Notes under the pieces: generated by a model | Seen by the model: the letters and a program-made list of their open reading frames with translations, nothing else | Told to the model about the DNA's origin: nothing | Database searches by the model: none | From: Spirosoma pollinicola | GTDB lineage: Bacteria; Bacteroidota; Bacteroidia; Cytophagales; Spirosomataceae | Direction: 5' to 3' | DNA length: 64,000 nt | Assembly: GCF_002831565.1 (NCBI RefSeq) | Contig: NZ_CP025096.1 | Span: forward strand, 6,315,014 to 6,379,013 | Made by a program: the position numbers and the translations under genes | In this document: in pieces, positions 27,148 to 35,677 of the stretch | Layout: every line of letters starts with the position of its first letter | Position numbering within the stretch: the stretch's first letter is position 1

Positions 27148-28287
27148 TTAAGCGTATGTATTCAACATCACTGGCATAACCAGCATCAGGATGTCTTCAT
27201 TTTCTTCTTTATCGGCGGGGATAAGCAAACCGGCGCGGTTTGGTGCCGACATTTCGAGCGAAATCATTTTGGCGCTCAGGTTGCTCAATACTTCGGCCAT
27301 CAGCTTGGCATTAAATCCAATTTCCATTGCATCTCCGTCGTAATCGCAGAGGAGCTTCTCGTTGGCTTCGTTGGAGTAATCGAGGTCTTCGGCCGAGATC
27401 GTAAGCGAATTGGTTTTGAGCGATAACCGAATCTGGTGCGTGGTGCGGTTGGCGTAAATCATGATCCGCTTTAGGGAATTGAGCAGGTCGGTACGGCCAA
27501 TGGTCATCACATTCGGATTGTTGGTTGGAATGGCGTTTTCGTAATCGGGGAAACGCTCATCAATCAGGCGGCAGATCAACTGCGTTGGCCCAAACGTGAA
27601 CGACGCATTCGCCTGGCTGAACTCAGCCGTAACGGGTACGTTCTCGGGCAGCGAAGCCTTCAGTAGTTGCAGTGCCTTCCGGGGAATAATGATCGATGTG
27701 CTGGCCGACGCGTTCAGGTCGGTTCGGCGATAGCGAATAAGCCGGTGGCCGTCGGTAGCTACGAACGTGGCATTATCGTCGTTCAGTTGGAGCAACACCC
27801 CCGTCATGGCTGGGCGCAGATCGTCGGTGCTGGTTGCAAAAACGGTGTTGTTGATGGCGCTGAGCAATATATCAGACGACATATCGACCGACATATTTTT
27901 GTTAACAGTTGGCAGTTTCGGGAAGTCGATCGGGTTTTCGCCGGAGAGTTTGTACCGACCGTTATCGGTCAGGATTTCGGTACCAAACGTCTCGGTATCG
28001 ATATTGACCGTAACGGGTTGCTCAGGCAGGCTGCGGAGGGTATCCAATAGTAATTTTGCCGGAATGGCAATGGAGCCGCTTTCGCTGGCTTCTACCGGAA
28101 TCTGCGTGGTCATCGTCGTTTGTAAATCCGACGCCGTCACGGTAAGTGTTCCGCCAGATAAGTCCGGCCCAACTTCAATGCGAAACAGGAAGTTTTCGAG
28201 GATAGGAACAATCGGATTCGTGGCTACGACGCCGTTAATATGCTGTAAGTTTTTAAGCAGTACAGACGAGGAAACTATGAATTTCAT
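27148..28287 (-). CDS. dnaN: DNA polymerase III beta subunit (sliding clamp)
   Basis: A 379-residue ring-forming processivity clamp of three repeated domains. The start MKFIVSSSVLLKNLQHINGVV and motifs such as TNPIVPILENFL, KLSGENPIDFP, ATDGHRL and the C-terminal ILMLVMPVML are typical. Neither dnaA nor recF is adjacent, so this is not an origin-type cluster. Confidence 0.96.
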   Translation of the reverse strand: MKFIVSSSVLLKNLQHINGVVATNPIVPILENFLFRIEVGPDLSGGTLTVTASDLQTTMTTQIPVEASESGSIAIPAKLLLDTLRSLPEQPVTVNIDTETFGTEILTDNGRYKLSGENPIDFPKLPTVNKNMSVDMSSDILLSAINNTVFATSTDDLRPAMTGVLLQLNDDNATFVATDGHRLIRYRRTDLNASASTSIIIPRKALQLLKASLPENVPVTAEFSQANASFTFGPTQLICRLIDERFPDYENAIPTNNPNVMTIGRTDLLNSLKRIMIYANRTTHQIRLSLKTNSLTISAEDLDYSNEANEKLLCDYDGDAMEIGFNAKLMAEVLSNLSAKMISLEMSAPNRAGLLIPADKEENEDILMLVMPVMLNTYA

Positions 28288-28327
28288 GTGAGAAATGTCT
28301 AAGGCTATGTGTGATACTATATGAGAA

Positions 28328-28335
28328 CAAAAGTA
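28328..28335 (-). promoter_or_regulatory. Putative Bacteroidota -7 promoter element for dnaN
   Basis: The minus strand reads TACTTTTG, matching TAnnTTTG, 41 bases before the dnaN ATG. This predicts a leader of about 35 bases. No clear -33 box. Confidence 0.45.
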
Positions 28336-28445
28336 GCAAAAAAAGCGGACTCTTGAGTGTGTTATTTCCTGGCTATAGTGCGTAATGAAATGGTAATGAA
28401 CGGCTCGACTCTACCTGCTGTTTATGGAGTATTATAACTCGAACT

Positions 28446-28958
28446 ATGGAAGCCGAAATCGTTAATCGCGTTGCTAACAGCGGCCTTGTGACGCTTGATC
28501 TGGAAGAATACTATCATCCCGGCGAGCGGGTCGTTTATGATCTGAATGACAACCTGTATATGGGCCTGATTCTGAAAGAAAAGGACTTTCGGGCTTTTTT
28601 GAAAGAACACGACTGGAGCCAGTATGCCGGTAAAAATGTAGCCATCACCTGCACCGAAGACGCCATTGTGCCCACCTGGGCATACATGCTGTTGACGCTA
28701 CAACTGCAACCCGTTGCCAATACAGTCGTTTTCGGAAATCTTACTGACCTGGACGAAAAACTCTATTACGACGCCATTGCCCGCATCAATCCGAACGACT
28801 ATCGCGATGTCCGTGTAGTGGTGAAAGGATGTTCTAAAGTGCCGGTGCCCACGGCGGCCTATGTTGAAATTACGCGGGTGCTTCGGCCCGTTGTGCAAAG
28901 CCTGCTTTTTGGCGAACCATGCAGCACTGTGCCGCTGTACAAACGCCCGAAGGGGTAG
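28446..28958 (+). CDS. DUF2480 family protein
   Basis: A 170-residue cytosolic protein typical of Bacteroidota DUF2480: it opens with EIVNRVANSGLVTLDLEEYY and contains FRAFLKEHDWSQYAGKNVAI, TEDAIVPTWAYMLL and a late PVPTAAYVEITRVLRP segment. A conserved Cys in VVKGCSKVPVP and another in GEPCSTVPLYK are notable. Its function is unknown. It is divergent from dnaN and is followed by a family A mini-hairpin and a strong terminator. Confidence 0.87.
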   Translation: MEAEIVNRVANSGLVTLDLEEYYHPGERVVYDLNDNLYMGLILKEKDFRAFLKEHDWSQYAGKNVAITCTEDAIVPTWAYMLLTLQLQPVANTVVFGNLTDLDEKLYYDAIARINPNDYRDVRVVVKGCSKVPVPTAAYVEITRVLRPVVQSLLFGEPCSTVPLYKRPKG

Positions 28959-28969
28959 GGTATGAGTTT

Positions 28970-28995
28970 CTGGCACGAGTGAATACTCGTGCCAG
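28970..28995. repeat. Family A mini-palindrome
   Basis: CTGGCACGAGT and ACTCGTGCCAG are perfect 11-bp arms around GAAT, 11 bases after the DUF2480 stop. The words match the outer end of the longer family A elements, so it may be a reduced copy. Confidence 0.8.
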
Positions 28996-28999
28996 TATC

Positions 29000-29027
29000 G
29001 CGCTGCCTGTTTGGCAGCGCTTTTTTT
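29000..29027 (+). terminator. Intrinsic terminator after the DUF2480 gene
   Basis: GCGCTGCC pairs with GGCAGCGC around a five-base loop, followed by seven T. A textbook rho-independent terminator. Confidence 0.92.
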
Positions 29028-29139
29028 ATGCCTTTCAGCTGTAATAAATACCGTCGGCGAAAGTTTGGCTTTGAGTTTCGACAGCTTTTAACATATTTGC
29101 CTAATATTCCTTTACGCCAAATACTTAACCGTTTCCAGT

Positions 29140-30039
29140 ATGCAGCTCGAAATTAAAGACCTTACCAAAACTTATTCTAACGGGGTGCGCGCGTTGAAGG
29201 GCGTTAACCTGACTATTTCACAAGGTATGTTCGGATTGCTTGGGCCAAATGGCGCAGGTAAATCGAGTCTGATGCGTACCATCGCTACGTTGCAGGAGGC
29301 CGATAGTGGGTCTGTTCGGTTAACTGGGGTAGGGAGCGAGGACTTAGATGTATTGACCCAAAAAGACGCTGTGCGCCGGGTATTGGGCTATTTGCCGCAG
29401 GAGTTTGGCGTGTACCCGCGCGTAACAGCCGAGACGATGCTCGATCATATTGCGACGCTCAAAGGAATTGCCAACAGCCGCGAACGCAAGGCCATTGTAG
29501 AAGGCTTGCTACAAAAGGTGAACCTGTATCAGGTGCGCAAGAAGAACCTCGGCACCTATTCGGGCGGTATGAAACAGCGATTTGGGATTGCCCAGGCCCT
29601 GATTGGTAATCCCCGGCTTATTATTGTCGATGAACCTACCGCTGGTCTGGACCCCGCCGAGCGAAATCGGTTTCATAATCTGTTGTCAGAAATAGGCGAG
29701 AATACGATTGTGATTCTGTCCACCCACATCGTGGAAGATGTTACGAATCTGTGCTCCGATATGGCGATCATCTGTCTTGGGGAGGTCGTAGCGGCAGGCA
29801 ACCCCAATGATTTAGTGACCGATCTGAAAGGTAAAATCTGGCAGACATTCGTTGGGAAGTCGGAAATCGAAACCTATCGCAAAACGCATCGAGTAATATC
29901 GACTCAATTGAAAGGTGGGAAAACTAGAATCCACGCCTATAGCGACTTGCCTATGGCGGGTTTTGAACCCGTTTCACCCGATCTGGAGGATGTATACTTT
30001 TCGAAGATCACGGAGAAAATGGAAGTAACCACTGTGTGA
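29140..30039 (+). CDS. ABC transporter ATP-binding protein
   Basis: A 299-residue ABC ATPase of the multidrug/Nat-type family. Walker A is GPNGAGKSS, the signature is YSGGMKQR, Walker B is LIIVDEPTAGLD, and the H-loop lies in ILSTHIVED. A C-terminal tail (from about 225) carries SDLPMAGFEPVSPDLEDVYF, typical of export ATPases. Its partner is the permease/M1 protein starting at 30548, but a 500-bp insertion with a four-helix-bundle gene separates them. Confidence 0.94.
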   Translation: MQLEIKDLTKTYSNGVRALKGVNLTISQGMFGLLGPNGAGKSSLMRTIATLQEADSGSVRLTGVGSEDLDVLTQKDAVRRVLGYLPQEFGVYPRVTAETMLDHIATLKGIANSRERKAIVEGLLQKVNLYQVRKKNLGTYSGGMKQRFGIAQALIGNPRLIIVDEPTAGLDPAERNRFHNLLSEIGENTIVILSTHIVEDVTNLCSDMAIICLGEVVAAGNPNDLVTDLKGKIWQTFVGKSEIETYRKTHRVISTQLKGGKTRIHAYSDLPMAGFEPVSPDLEDVYFSKITEKMEVTTV

Positions 30040-30540
30040 GGAAGTAGTAGGAGTGAGGAGCGAGTAGTGAGGAGGGTGGCATCAACGAAGTTGAGCCGTG
30101 GATCAGTTAATTAGTTATTAACCACCTTGTAAACTTGTAATAAAATGGAAAAGTCCAAGCACTTTCGTGAATTAATTGTCTGGCAAAAAGCGCATCAACT
30201 TGTGCTGTCGATTTATAAACTGACCAAAGTTTTTCCGAAGGAAGAATTATTTGCCCTTACGTCACAACTACGAAGAAGTGCTGTTTCTGTCCCGGCAAAT
30301 ATTTCTGAAGGGTATCGTAAACGAACGATTCCTGATAAGGCCAAATTCATGAATATCGCGCAGGGCTCGTTAGACGAAACGCACTATTACCTTATTCTTG
30401 CGCAGGATCTTGATTACGGCAACACAGAAGAACTTCAAGCTAATCTTGAGGAAGTTGCCCGACTTTTAACCGCTTATTATAACGCTATAGAAGCCAAACG
30501 ATAACACCTCCTATTACTCGCTTCTCACTCCTAATACTCC
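30040..30540. mobile_element. Candidate mobile unit: inverted repeats bracketing a four-helix-bundle gene
   Basis: Left arm 30040-30075 begins directly after the ATPase stop codon. Right arm 30507-30540 begins two bases after the stop of the enclosed gene and ends seven bases before the permease ATG. They pair imperfectly (about four-fifths of positions, two short gaps) and share words GGAGTGAGGAGCGAGTA. The unit splits an ABC operon that would otherwise be contiguous. The same words form a gene-less palindrome at 62876-62949. No target duplication or transposase was found. Mobility is inferred. Confidence 0.45.
30145..30504 (+). CDS. Four-helix-bundle protein (23S rRNA IVS / bAvd-like family)
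   Basis: A 119-residue helical protein of the PF05635-type family: FRELIVWQKAHQLVLSIYKLT, FPKEELFALTSQLRRSAVSVPANISEG and SLDETHYYLILAQDL are its standard motifs. Relatives are encoded in intervening sequences of 23S rRNA genes in spirochaetes and resemble the Avd protein of diversity-generating retroelements. Here there is neither rRNA nor reverse transcriptase nearby. Basic residues line the helices, as expected for nucleic-acid binding. It is bracketed by inverted repeats inside an ABC operon. Family is clear, function unknown. Confidence 0.9.
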   Translation: MEKSKHFRELIVWQKAHQLVLSIYKLTKVFPKEELFALTSQLRRSAVSVPANISEGYRKRTIPDKAKFMNIAQGSLDETHYYLILAQDLDYGNTEELQANLEEVARLLTAYYNAIEAKR

Positions 30541-30547
30541 ATTTTCC

Positions 30548-33500
30548 ATGTTCTTCGAAATAGTCAAGTTTGAGGTGGCCTATCGGTTGAAGCGACCCGC
30601 TACCTATCTCTATGCCCTGATTCTATTTCTCTTTACGTTTCTCTTTGTCATTTACGGCAGTGGACCCGCGTCGGAGAAAACAAACATAAACTCGCCTTAC
30701 GCTATCAGCCAGTTTGTGGTCGTTATGACCATCTTTGGCATGCTGATTGCGTCGGCGGTGATGGGTGTACCGGTTTACCGCGACATTGAACACAATACAA
30801 AAAACTACTTTTTTACCTTCCCGATTACTGAGCGGGGATACATACTGGGTCGATATTTCGGTTCTTTCGTTGTGCTGCTGGGCATTATGGCCATAGGTAT
30901 GCTGGGTATTGTGATTGGCTCCCTGTTGGGACCGATCTTCAATCTGGCTGACAATACCGAACGCTTTGGCCCTATCCGTTTTCGCGATTTTGCCTATCCG
31001 TTTCTGCTGTTTGTGGTGCCGAATATGTTTCTGGTGGGCAGCATTTTCTTTAGCCTGGTCGCTTTTTCGCGGCAGGTTTTTGCGACCTATGCGGGTAGTA
31101 TTCTGCTTTTTATTGCCTATCTGCTTGGCTCGACACTTTCGCAGGATCTGGATAACAAACAGCTTGTTAACCTTCTCGATCCCTTCGGTACTTATGCCTA
31201 CGATGCGGCTACCAAATACTGGTCGCCGGTGGAGCAAAATGTGCTATTGGCCCCGTTAGAGGGCGATTTACTGACTAATCGGCTCATCTGGTTTGCGGTT
31301 GCCCTGCTTGTCTTTTTCGGAACACTTTTTCGGTTTAGCTTCTCCCGCTTTCTGGCCGTTAAACTGGGTAAAGGGCAGAAAGACGATGTGGAGGCTAAAG
31401 GCGTTCCCTCGCTAACAAGTCTGCCGGTAACAACGCCTGTTTTTCAGGCGAGTACGTACGTTCGGCAGATGTTCCGGCAGGCACGAATTGAGTTTGGCAA
31501 CATCGTTCGCGACCCATACTTCATTGCCATTTTGCTCGGTGCTGTATTGTTTTTATTCTTGGATGGCTGGTTCGCTACAGAAACCTACGGAACGCCATCA
31601 TTGCCAACAACCTATGCCATGCTCGAAGCCCGCAATGGCACATTCTTTTTCTTCGTACTCATCGTCCTGATTTTCTACACGGGCGAAGTCGTTCACCGCG
31701 ATAAGGTTGTTCATTACGATACCATTGCCGATGCCTTGCCCGTGCCCGACTGGATGAACTACGGAGCCAAACTGCTATCGATGATCTACATCTGCCTGTT
31801 ACTCTGTGGACTTATTCTGTTATCGGGCGTATTGAATCAGACGGTAAAAGGCTATTTCAACTACGAATTCTCGCTCTACTTCCGCGACTTGCTGGGCATC
31901 GCCTTCACGCAGTATTTCCAGTTGGTGATGCTGGCGTTCTTCGTCCATACAATGGTCAACCAGAAGTTTGTGGGGCACATCGTCACACTGGCGGTCTACA
32001 TTGTTATCTGGGCGGTGCCACAATTTGCTGAGTTTAATTATAAACTGGCAATACCCTTTTCGGGGGGAGGTGTGCAGATATCGGACATGAACGGCTTTGG
32101 GCATTATCTGGCTGGTATTGCGTCGTTCCGGCTGTACTGGTATGCCTTTGGCGGTCTGTTGCTGGTACTGGCGCTGTGGTTCTGGAACCGGGGTGCCGAC
32201 ACGAGTTTCAAAGCCCGCTGGCAACTGGCGCGCCAACGGATGGGCCGCGGATCAATGGCGTTGTTTGTACTGTTCCTGCTGGCGTTTGTGAGTATGGGAG
32301 CCTGGATTTATACAAATGTCAGCGTCAAAAATCACTACTACTCGGCCGATGAGCAGCGGGAAATGCAGGCAACGATGGAAAAGACATATCACAAATATGC
32401 CGACGTGCTTCAACCCAAAATTACCAGCGCAAAGGTAAACGTGGATGTATATCCCGATGAATTTAAAGCCGTTGCGACTGGCGCGTTCCTGATCGTTAAC
32501 AAGGGCGATCAGCCCATTGATTCACTCCACTTGACCATCCCGGTTGATAATTTTAACCGGAAACTAACCAAGCTACTGGTCGATGGGAAAGCCCCTGATC
32601 TGGTTCTGAACGATACCGAAAATGGCTACTACATTTACCGCTTGCCCAGGAAATTGAATCCGGGCGACACGGCCCGCCTGGATATGGGTGTACTGGGGCA
32701 ATACGTTGGTTTTGCCAACAGTGGCAACAGTCGCGATGTGGTGGGCAATGGCACATTTTTCAACGTGGGTATCTTTCCCGGCTTTGGCTATAATCAGGAA
32801 GGGGAACTAAGCAGTGATAAATACCGGAAAAAGTATGGCTTGCCAATAAAAGAATGGACTACACCGGCTCAGAATGACCCCCGTGGACTGCGTGATTTTC
32901 TGTTCACCGACGATGCCGACTGGGTCACCTTCGAGGGTACGATTTCGACCACACCCGACCAAACGGCGATCATGCCCGGCGAGTTGCTGAAAACCTGGAC
33001 GAAGGCTGGTGCCGACGGTAAACCGCGCAAATACTTCCAATATAAACTACCCGGTTTCTCCGACTACTTCTTTAGCATGTGTTCGGCCAAATACGGTGTC
33101 AAGCGCGACAAATGGACGGGTACTAATGGGCAGGCGGTTGCCCTGGAGGTGTACCACCATCCCGGCCATGACAAAAACCTCGACCGGTTTATTGCCAGTA
33201 TGAAAGCATCGCTATCGTATTACACCAAAAACTACGCGTCCTATCCGTACCCGGTGCTGCGGGTGCTGGAATTTCCCCGCTATGCGGCTTTTGCACAGTC
33301 ATTTCCAACCACGGTGCCCTATTCGGAGGAGTTTGGCTGGGTGGGCGACTTCCATGATCCGAACAAAACCGACTATGCCTTTTACGTAACCGCTCACGAA
33401 GTGGCGCACCAGTGGTGGGGGCACCAGATCATGCCCAGCCGAACGAGGGGATCGAACCAGATTTCGGAGACAATGGCAGAATATTCGGCACTGATGATTC

Positions 33501-34195
33501 TCAAGCAACGGTACGGTGCCGACGCCATGCCGAAGTTTTTGAAATATAGTCTTGATCAGTATCTGAGGGGGCGGTCCAATGAGGACAAATTCGAGGCCAA
33601 TATGCTCGATAACGACACCCGTGCCTACGTCTGGTACCAGAAAGGGTCGATGCTGATGTATGCCTTGCAGGATTACATTGGTGAGGATCGGGTCAACAAA
33701 GCCATGAACGACTACATGAAAGCGGCTCGTTTCCGGCAGAAAGCCCCTTTTACCACCTCGCTCGAATGGTACAGTTTCCTGAAAGCCGCCACTCCTGATT
33801 CCCTCAAACCCTGGCTGGTGGACAATTTCGAGAAACTCACCCTCTACGACAACCGCATCACCAAAGCCGAAGCGAAAGCGATGGGTAAGGGGACATATCG
33901 GGTTACGTTGCACGTTCGAAGCACAACCGAGTATTATGATAAAGCCGGTAAAGAGCTTTCCAAGGGTAAAGCTCCCGTTATTGTCGATATTGCTGTGTTG
34001 ACCGACGATGGTAAAAACAAAGACGGCCTGACGACTAAAGTGCCGCTCTTACTTCAGAAACGCAGCCTGACGCCGGGCGAACATGTGATAGAGGTAACGG
34101 TGAAAGGCAAACCTGTAAAAGCCGGTATCGACCCTTATAATAAACTCATCGACCGAGTTTCTGATGACAATCTGGTGAAAGTAGATATGCCGTAG
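30548..34195 (+). CDS. ABC permease fused to an M1-family aminopeptidase domain
   Basis: A 1215-residue fusion known in Bacteroidota. Residues 1-600 hold two ABC2-type permease blocks of about six helices each. Residues 620-1215 form a periplasmic M1-type metallopeptidase with HEVAH (residues 950-954, zinc ligands) and a Glu twenty residues further in ISETMAEYSAL. The region normally carrying GAMEN reads YAAFAQSFPTTVPYSE. The domain probably trims exported or scavenged peptides. Its ATPase partner is at 29140-30039. A TsdA-like gene begins three bases after the stop. Confidence 0.92.
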   Translation: MFFEIVKFEVAYRLKRPATYLYALILFLFTFLFVIYGSGPASEKTNINSPYAISQFVVVMTIFGMLIASAVMGVPVYRDIEHNTKNYFFTFPITERGYILGRYFGSFVVLLGIMAIGMLGIVIGSLLGPIFNLADNTERFGPIRFRDFAYPFLLFVVPNMFLVGSIFFSLVAFSRQVFATYAGSILLFIAYLLGSTLSQDLDNKQLVNLLDPFGTYAYDAATKYWSPVEQNVLLAPLEGDLLTNRLIWFAVALLVFFGTLFRFSFSRFLAVKLGKGQKDDVEAKGVPSLTSLPVTTPVFQASTYVRQMFRQARIEFGNIVRDPYFIAILLGAVLFLFLDGWFATETYGTPSLPTTYAMLEARNGTFFFFVLIVLIFYTGEVVHRDKVVHYDTIADALPVPDWMNYGAKLLSMIYICLLLCGLILLSGVLNQTVKGYFNYEFSLYFRDLLGIAFTQYFQLVMLAFFVHTMVNQKFVGHIVTLAVYIVIWAVPQFAEFNYKLAIPFSGGGVQISDMNGFGHYLAGIASFRLYWYAFGGLLLVLALWFWNRGADTSFKARWQLARQRMGRGSMALFVLFLLAFVSMGAWIYTNVSVKNHYYSADEQREMQATMEKTYHKYADVLQPKITSAKVNVDVYPDEFKAVATGAFLIVNKGDQPIDSLHLTIPVDNFNRKLTKLLVDGKAPDLVLNDTENGYYIYRLPRKLNPGDTARLDMGVLGQYVGFANSGNSRDVVGNGTFFNVGIFPGFGYNQEGELSSDKYRKKYGLPIKEWTTPAQNDPRGLRDFLFTDDADWVTFEGTISTTPDQTAIMPGELLKTWTKAGADGKPRKYFQYKLPGFSDYFFSMCSAKYGVKRDKWTGTNGQAVALEVYHHPGHDKNLDRFIASMKASLSYYTKNYASYPYPVLRVLEFPRYAAFAQSFPTTVPYSEEFGWVGDFHDPNKTDYAFYVTAHEVAHQWWGHQIMPSRTRGSNQISETMAEYSALMILKQRYGADAMPKFLKYSLDQYLRGRSNEDKFEANMLDNDTRAYVWYQKGSMLMYALQDYIGEDRVNKAMNDYMKAARFRQKAPFTTSLEWYSFLKAATPDSLKPWLVDNFEKLTLYDNRITKAEAKAMGKGTYRVTLHVRSTTEYYDKAGKELSKGKAPVIVDIAVLTDDGKNKDGLTTKVPLLLQKRSLTPGEHVIEVTVKGKPVKAGIDPYNKLIDRVSDDNLVKVDMP

Positions 34196-34198
34196 ACT

Positions 34199-35134
34199 AT
34201 GAAGAAGCATTTACGTAAGATTTGTGGGGTAGTTTGTTCCCTAGTAATCACGATCATCGCTCTGCCCGCCTTAACGCCCCCCGATTACTGGCGTCCACCC
34301 GCCGATAGTCGGATTCCCGCCGGTGCGCAGGGGCAGCAAATTCGGTATGGACGGGAGTTGATTGCCCATACGGCAAAGTACCTTGGCCCTAAAGGGTCGG
34401 TTAAGCGGTTGTCAAATGGCATGAATTGCCAGAACTGCCACCTCGACGCAGGCACGAAAGTGCTGGGCAATAATTATTCAGCCGTGTTCTCGACTTACCC
34501 AAAATTCCGGGAACGTTCGGGCTCGGTCGAAACGATTGCAAAGCGCGTATCGGATTGTTTCGAGCGCAGTTTAGCTGGCAAAGCACCGGATAGCACTAGT
34601 CGGGAAATGAAGGCTATCGTTGCTTACATTCAATGGCTCGGTACCGATGTACCCCAGGGGCAGCGGCCTAATGGCGTGGGACTTGTCAAGCTCGCTTACC
34701 TGGATCGAGCCGCCGACTCTACAAAAGGGCAAGTGGTTTATGTGGCTAAATGCCAGGTTTGCCACGGCAAAAATGGTGAAGGAACCAAAGTGGCAGGTGC
34801 TTCGGAATACGTATATCCGCCCATGTGGGGACCGCACAGCTACAACGACGGAGCCGGACTTTATAGACTGTCAGGATTTGCGGGCTATGTAAAAAACAAC
34901 ATGCCTTTTGGTGCGACATATGCCAGTCCGCAGCTAACCGACGAAGAAGCCTGGGACGTAGCGGCTTTCGTAAATGCCATGCCCCGGCCCCATAAGGATC
35001 AGGAGAAAGACTGGCCCAATCTGGCCAGCAAGCCTGTTGACTTCCCACTTGGCCCCTATGCCGATGGATTCAGCGAGCGGCAACATAAACTTGGTCCGTA
35101 TCAGCCCATTGCTGATGCGCGAAAAGTAAAGTAG
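34199..35134 (+). CDS. TsdA-like dihaem cytochrome c (thiosulfate dehydrogenase family)
   Basis: A 311-residue exported dihaem cytochrome. Haem motifs are CQNCH (77-81) and CQVCH (185-189). VSDCFERSL places Cys120 where TsdA carries its unusual axial Cys ligand of haem 1, and NNMPFG gives Met235 for haem 2. Other family landmarks are GRELIAHTAKYLGP and GPYADGFSERQHKLGPYQPI. Characterised relatives oxidise thiosulfate to tetrathionate or reduce tetrathionate. It begins three bases after the ABC/M1 gene, so they share a transcript. A family E palindrome follows. Confidence 0.85.
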   Translation: MKKHLRKICGVVCSLVITIIALPALTPPDYWRPPADSRIPAGAQGQQIRYGRELIAHTAKYLGPKGSVKRLSNGMNCQNCHLDAGTKVLGNNYSAVFSTYPKFRERSGSVETIAKRVSDCFERSLAGKAPDSTSREMKAIVAYIQWLGTDVPQGQRPNGVGLVKLAYLDRAADSTKGQVVYVAKCQVCHGKNGEGTKVAGASEYVYPPMWGPHSYNDGAGLYRLSGFAGYVKNNMPFGATYASPQLTDEEAWDVAAFVNAMPRPHKDQEKDWPNLASKPVDFPLGPYADGFSERQHKLGPYQPIADARKVK

Positions 35135-35152
35135 CTTTACAACACGGTGCCA

Positions 35153-35185
35153 GCATACGCCATATCCTTAAGATATGGCGTATGC
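35153..35185. repeat. Family E palindrome, short copy
   Basis: Arms GCATACGCCATATC (35153-35166) and GATATGGCGTATGC (35172-35185) pair perfectly around CTTAA. The core is nearly identical to the centre of the 39-bp palindrome at 12775-12853. It lies between the TsdA-like and DsrE-like genes. Confidence 0.85.
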
Positions 35186-35213
35186 CTCAACTCACTAAAT
35201 AAAAATAACTACC

Positions 35214-35669
35214 ATGAAGACCATCAAGCATTTACTCATTCTTGCATTTCTATCTGCTATTGCACCGGCTATGGCCCAAACAAGTGAGTCTGGCTTTCAT
35301 GGGGCAGAAGCGACCAAATCCCGATACCGCGCCGTTTATCAGCTCAATACGGGCGATACAGCTGTTATCCATCATGCACTGGCCAACATTCAGAACTCCT
35401 TGAACGACCCCCGTTTGAAGGGCAAACTTGATATTGAACTAGTGGTCTATAGCGGTGCTTTTGTCGCCTATCAAAAAGGCAAAGCTTATTTTGAGAAGGA
35501 GTTGCAAAGTCTTCAAAAACAGGGGGTTATTCTGGCTATGTGTGAAAACACGATGAAGATGCGGAAACTTAGCCGTGATGAGATGTACCCGTTCGTCAGC
35601 TACGTCCCTACCGCCAACGGCGAACTCATCATTCGCCAACAGGACGGCTGGGCGATCATTCGTCCGTAA
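35214..35669 (+). CDS. Secreted DsrE-like protein
   Basis: A 151-residue protein with a signal peptide (LLILAFLSAIAPAMAQ) and a DsrE/DsrF-like Rossmann-type fold: YRAVYQLNTGD, HHALANIQNSL, ELVVYSGAFVAYQKGK, then GVILAMCENTMK with Cys110 at the position of the family's sulfur-carrying Cys. Cytosolic DsrE proteins carry persulfide sulfur. This exported version sits between a thiosulfate-dehydrogenase-like cytochrome and a LysR gene, consistent with sulfur metabolism. Substrate is inferred only. Confidence 0.82.
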   Translation: MKTIKHLLILAFLSAIAPAMAQTSESGFHGAEATKSRYRAVYQLNTGDTAVIHHALANIQNSLNDPRLKGKLDIELVVYSGAFVAYQKGKAYFEKELQSLQKQGVILAMCENTMKMRKLSRDEMYPFVSYVPTANGELIIRQQDGWAIIRP

Positions 35670-35677
35670 ATTTGCTC

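Noticed and set aside
29078..29100. -7-like CATATTTG before the ABC ATPase
   Set aside because: One consensus position differs and there is no supporting -33 box, so it was not listed as a promoter.
33299..33913. 204-codon open frame on the minus strand
   Set aside because: Antisense to the M1-peptidase part of the fusion protein, which carries clear motifs. No independent support.
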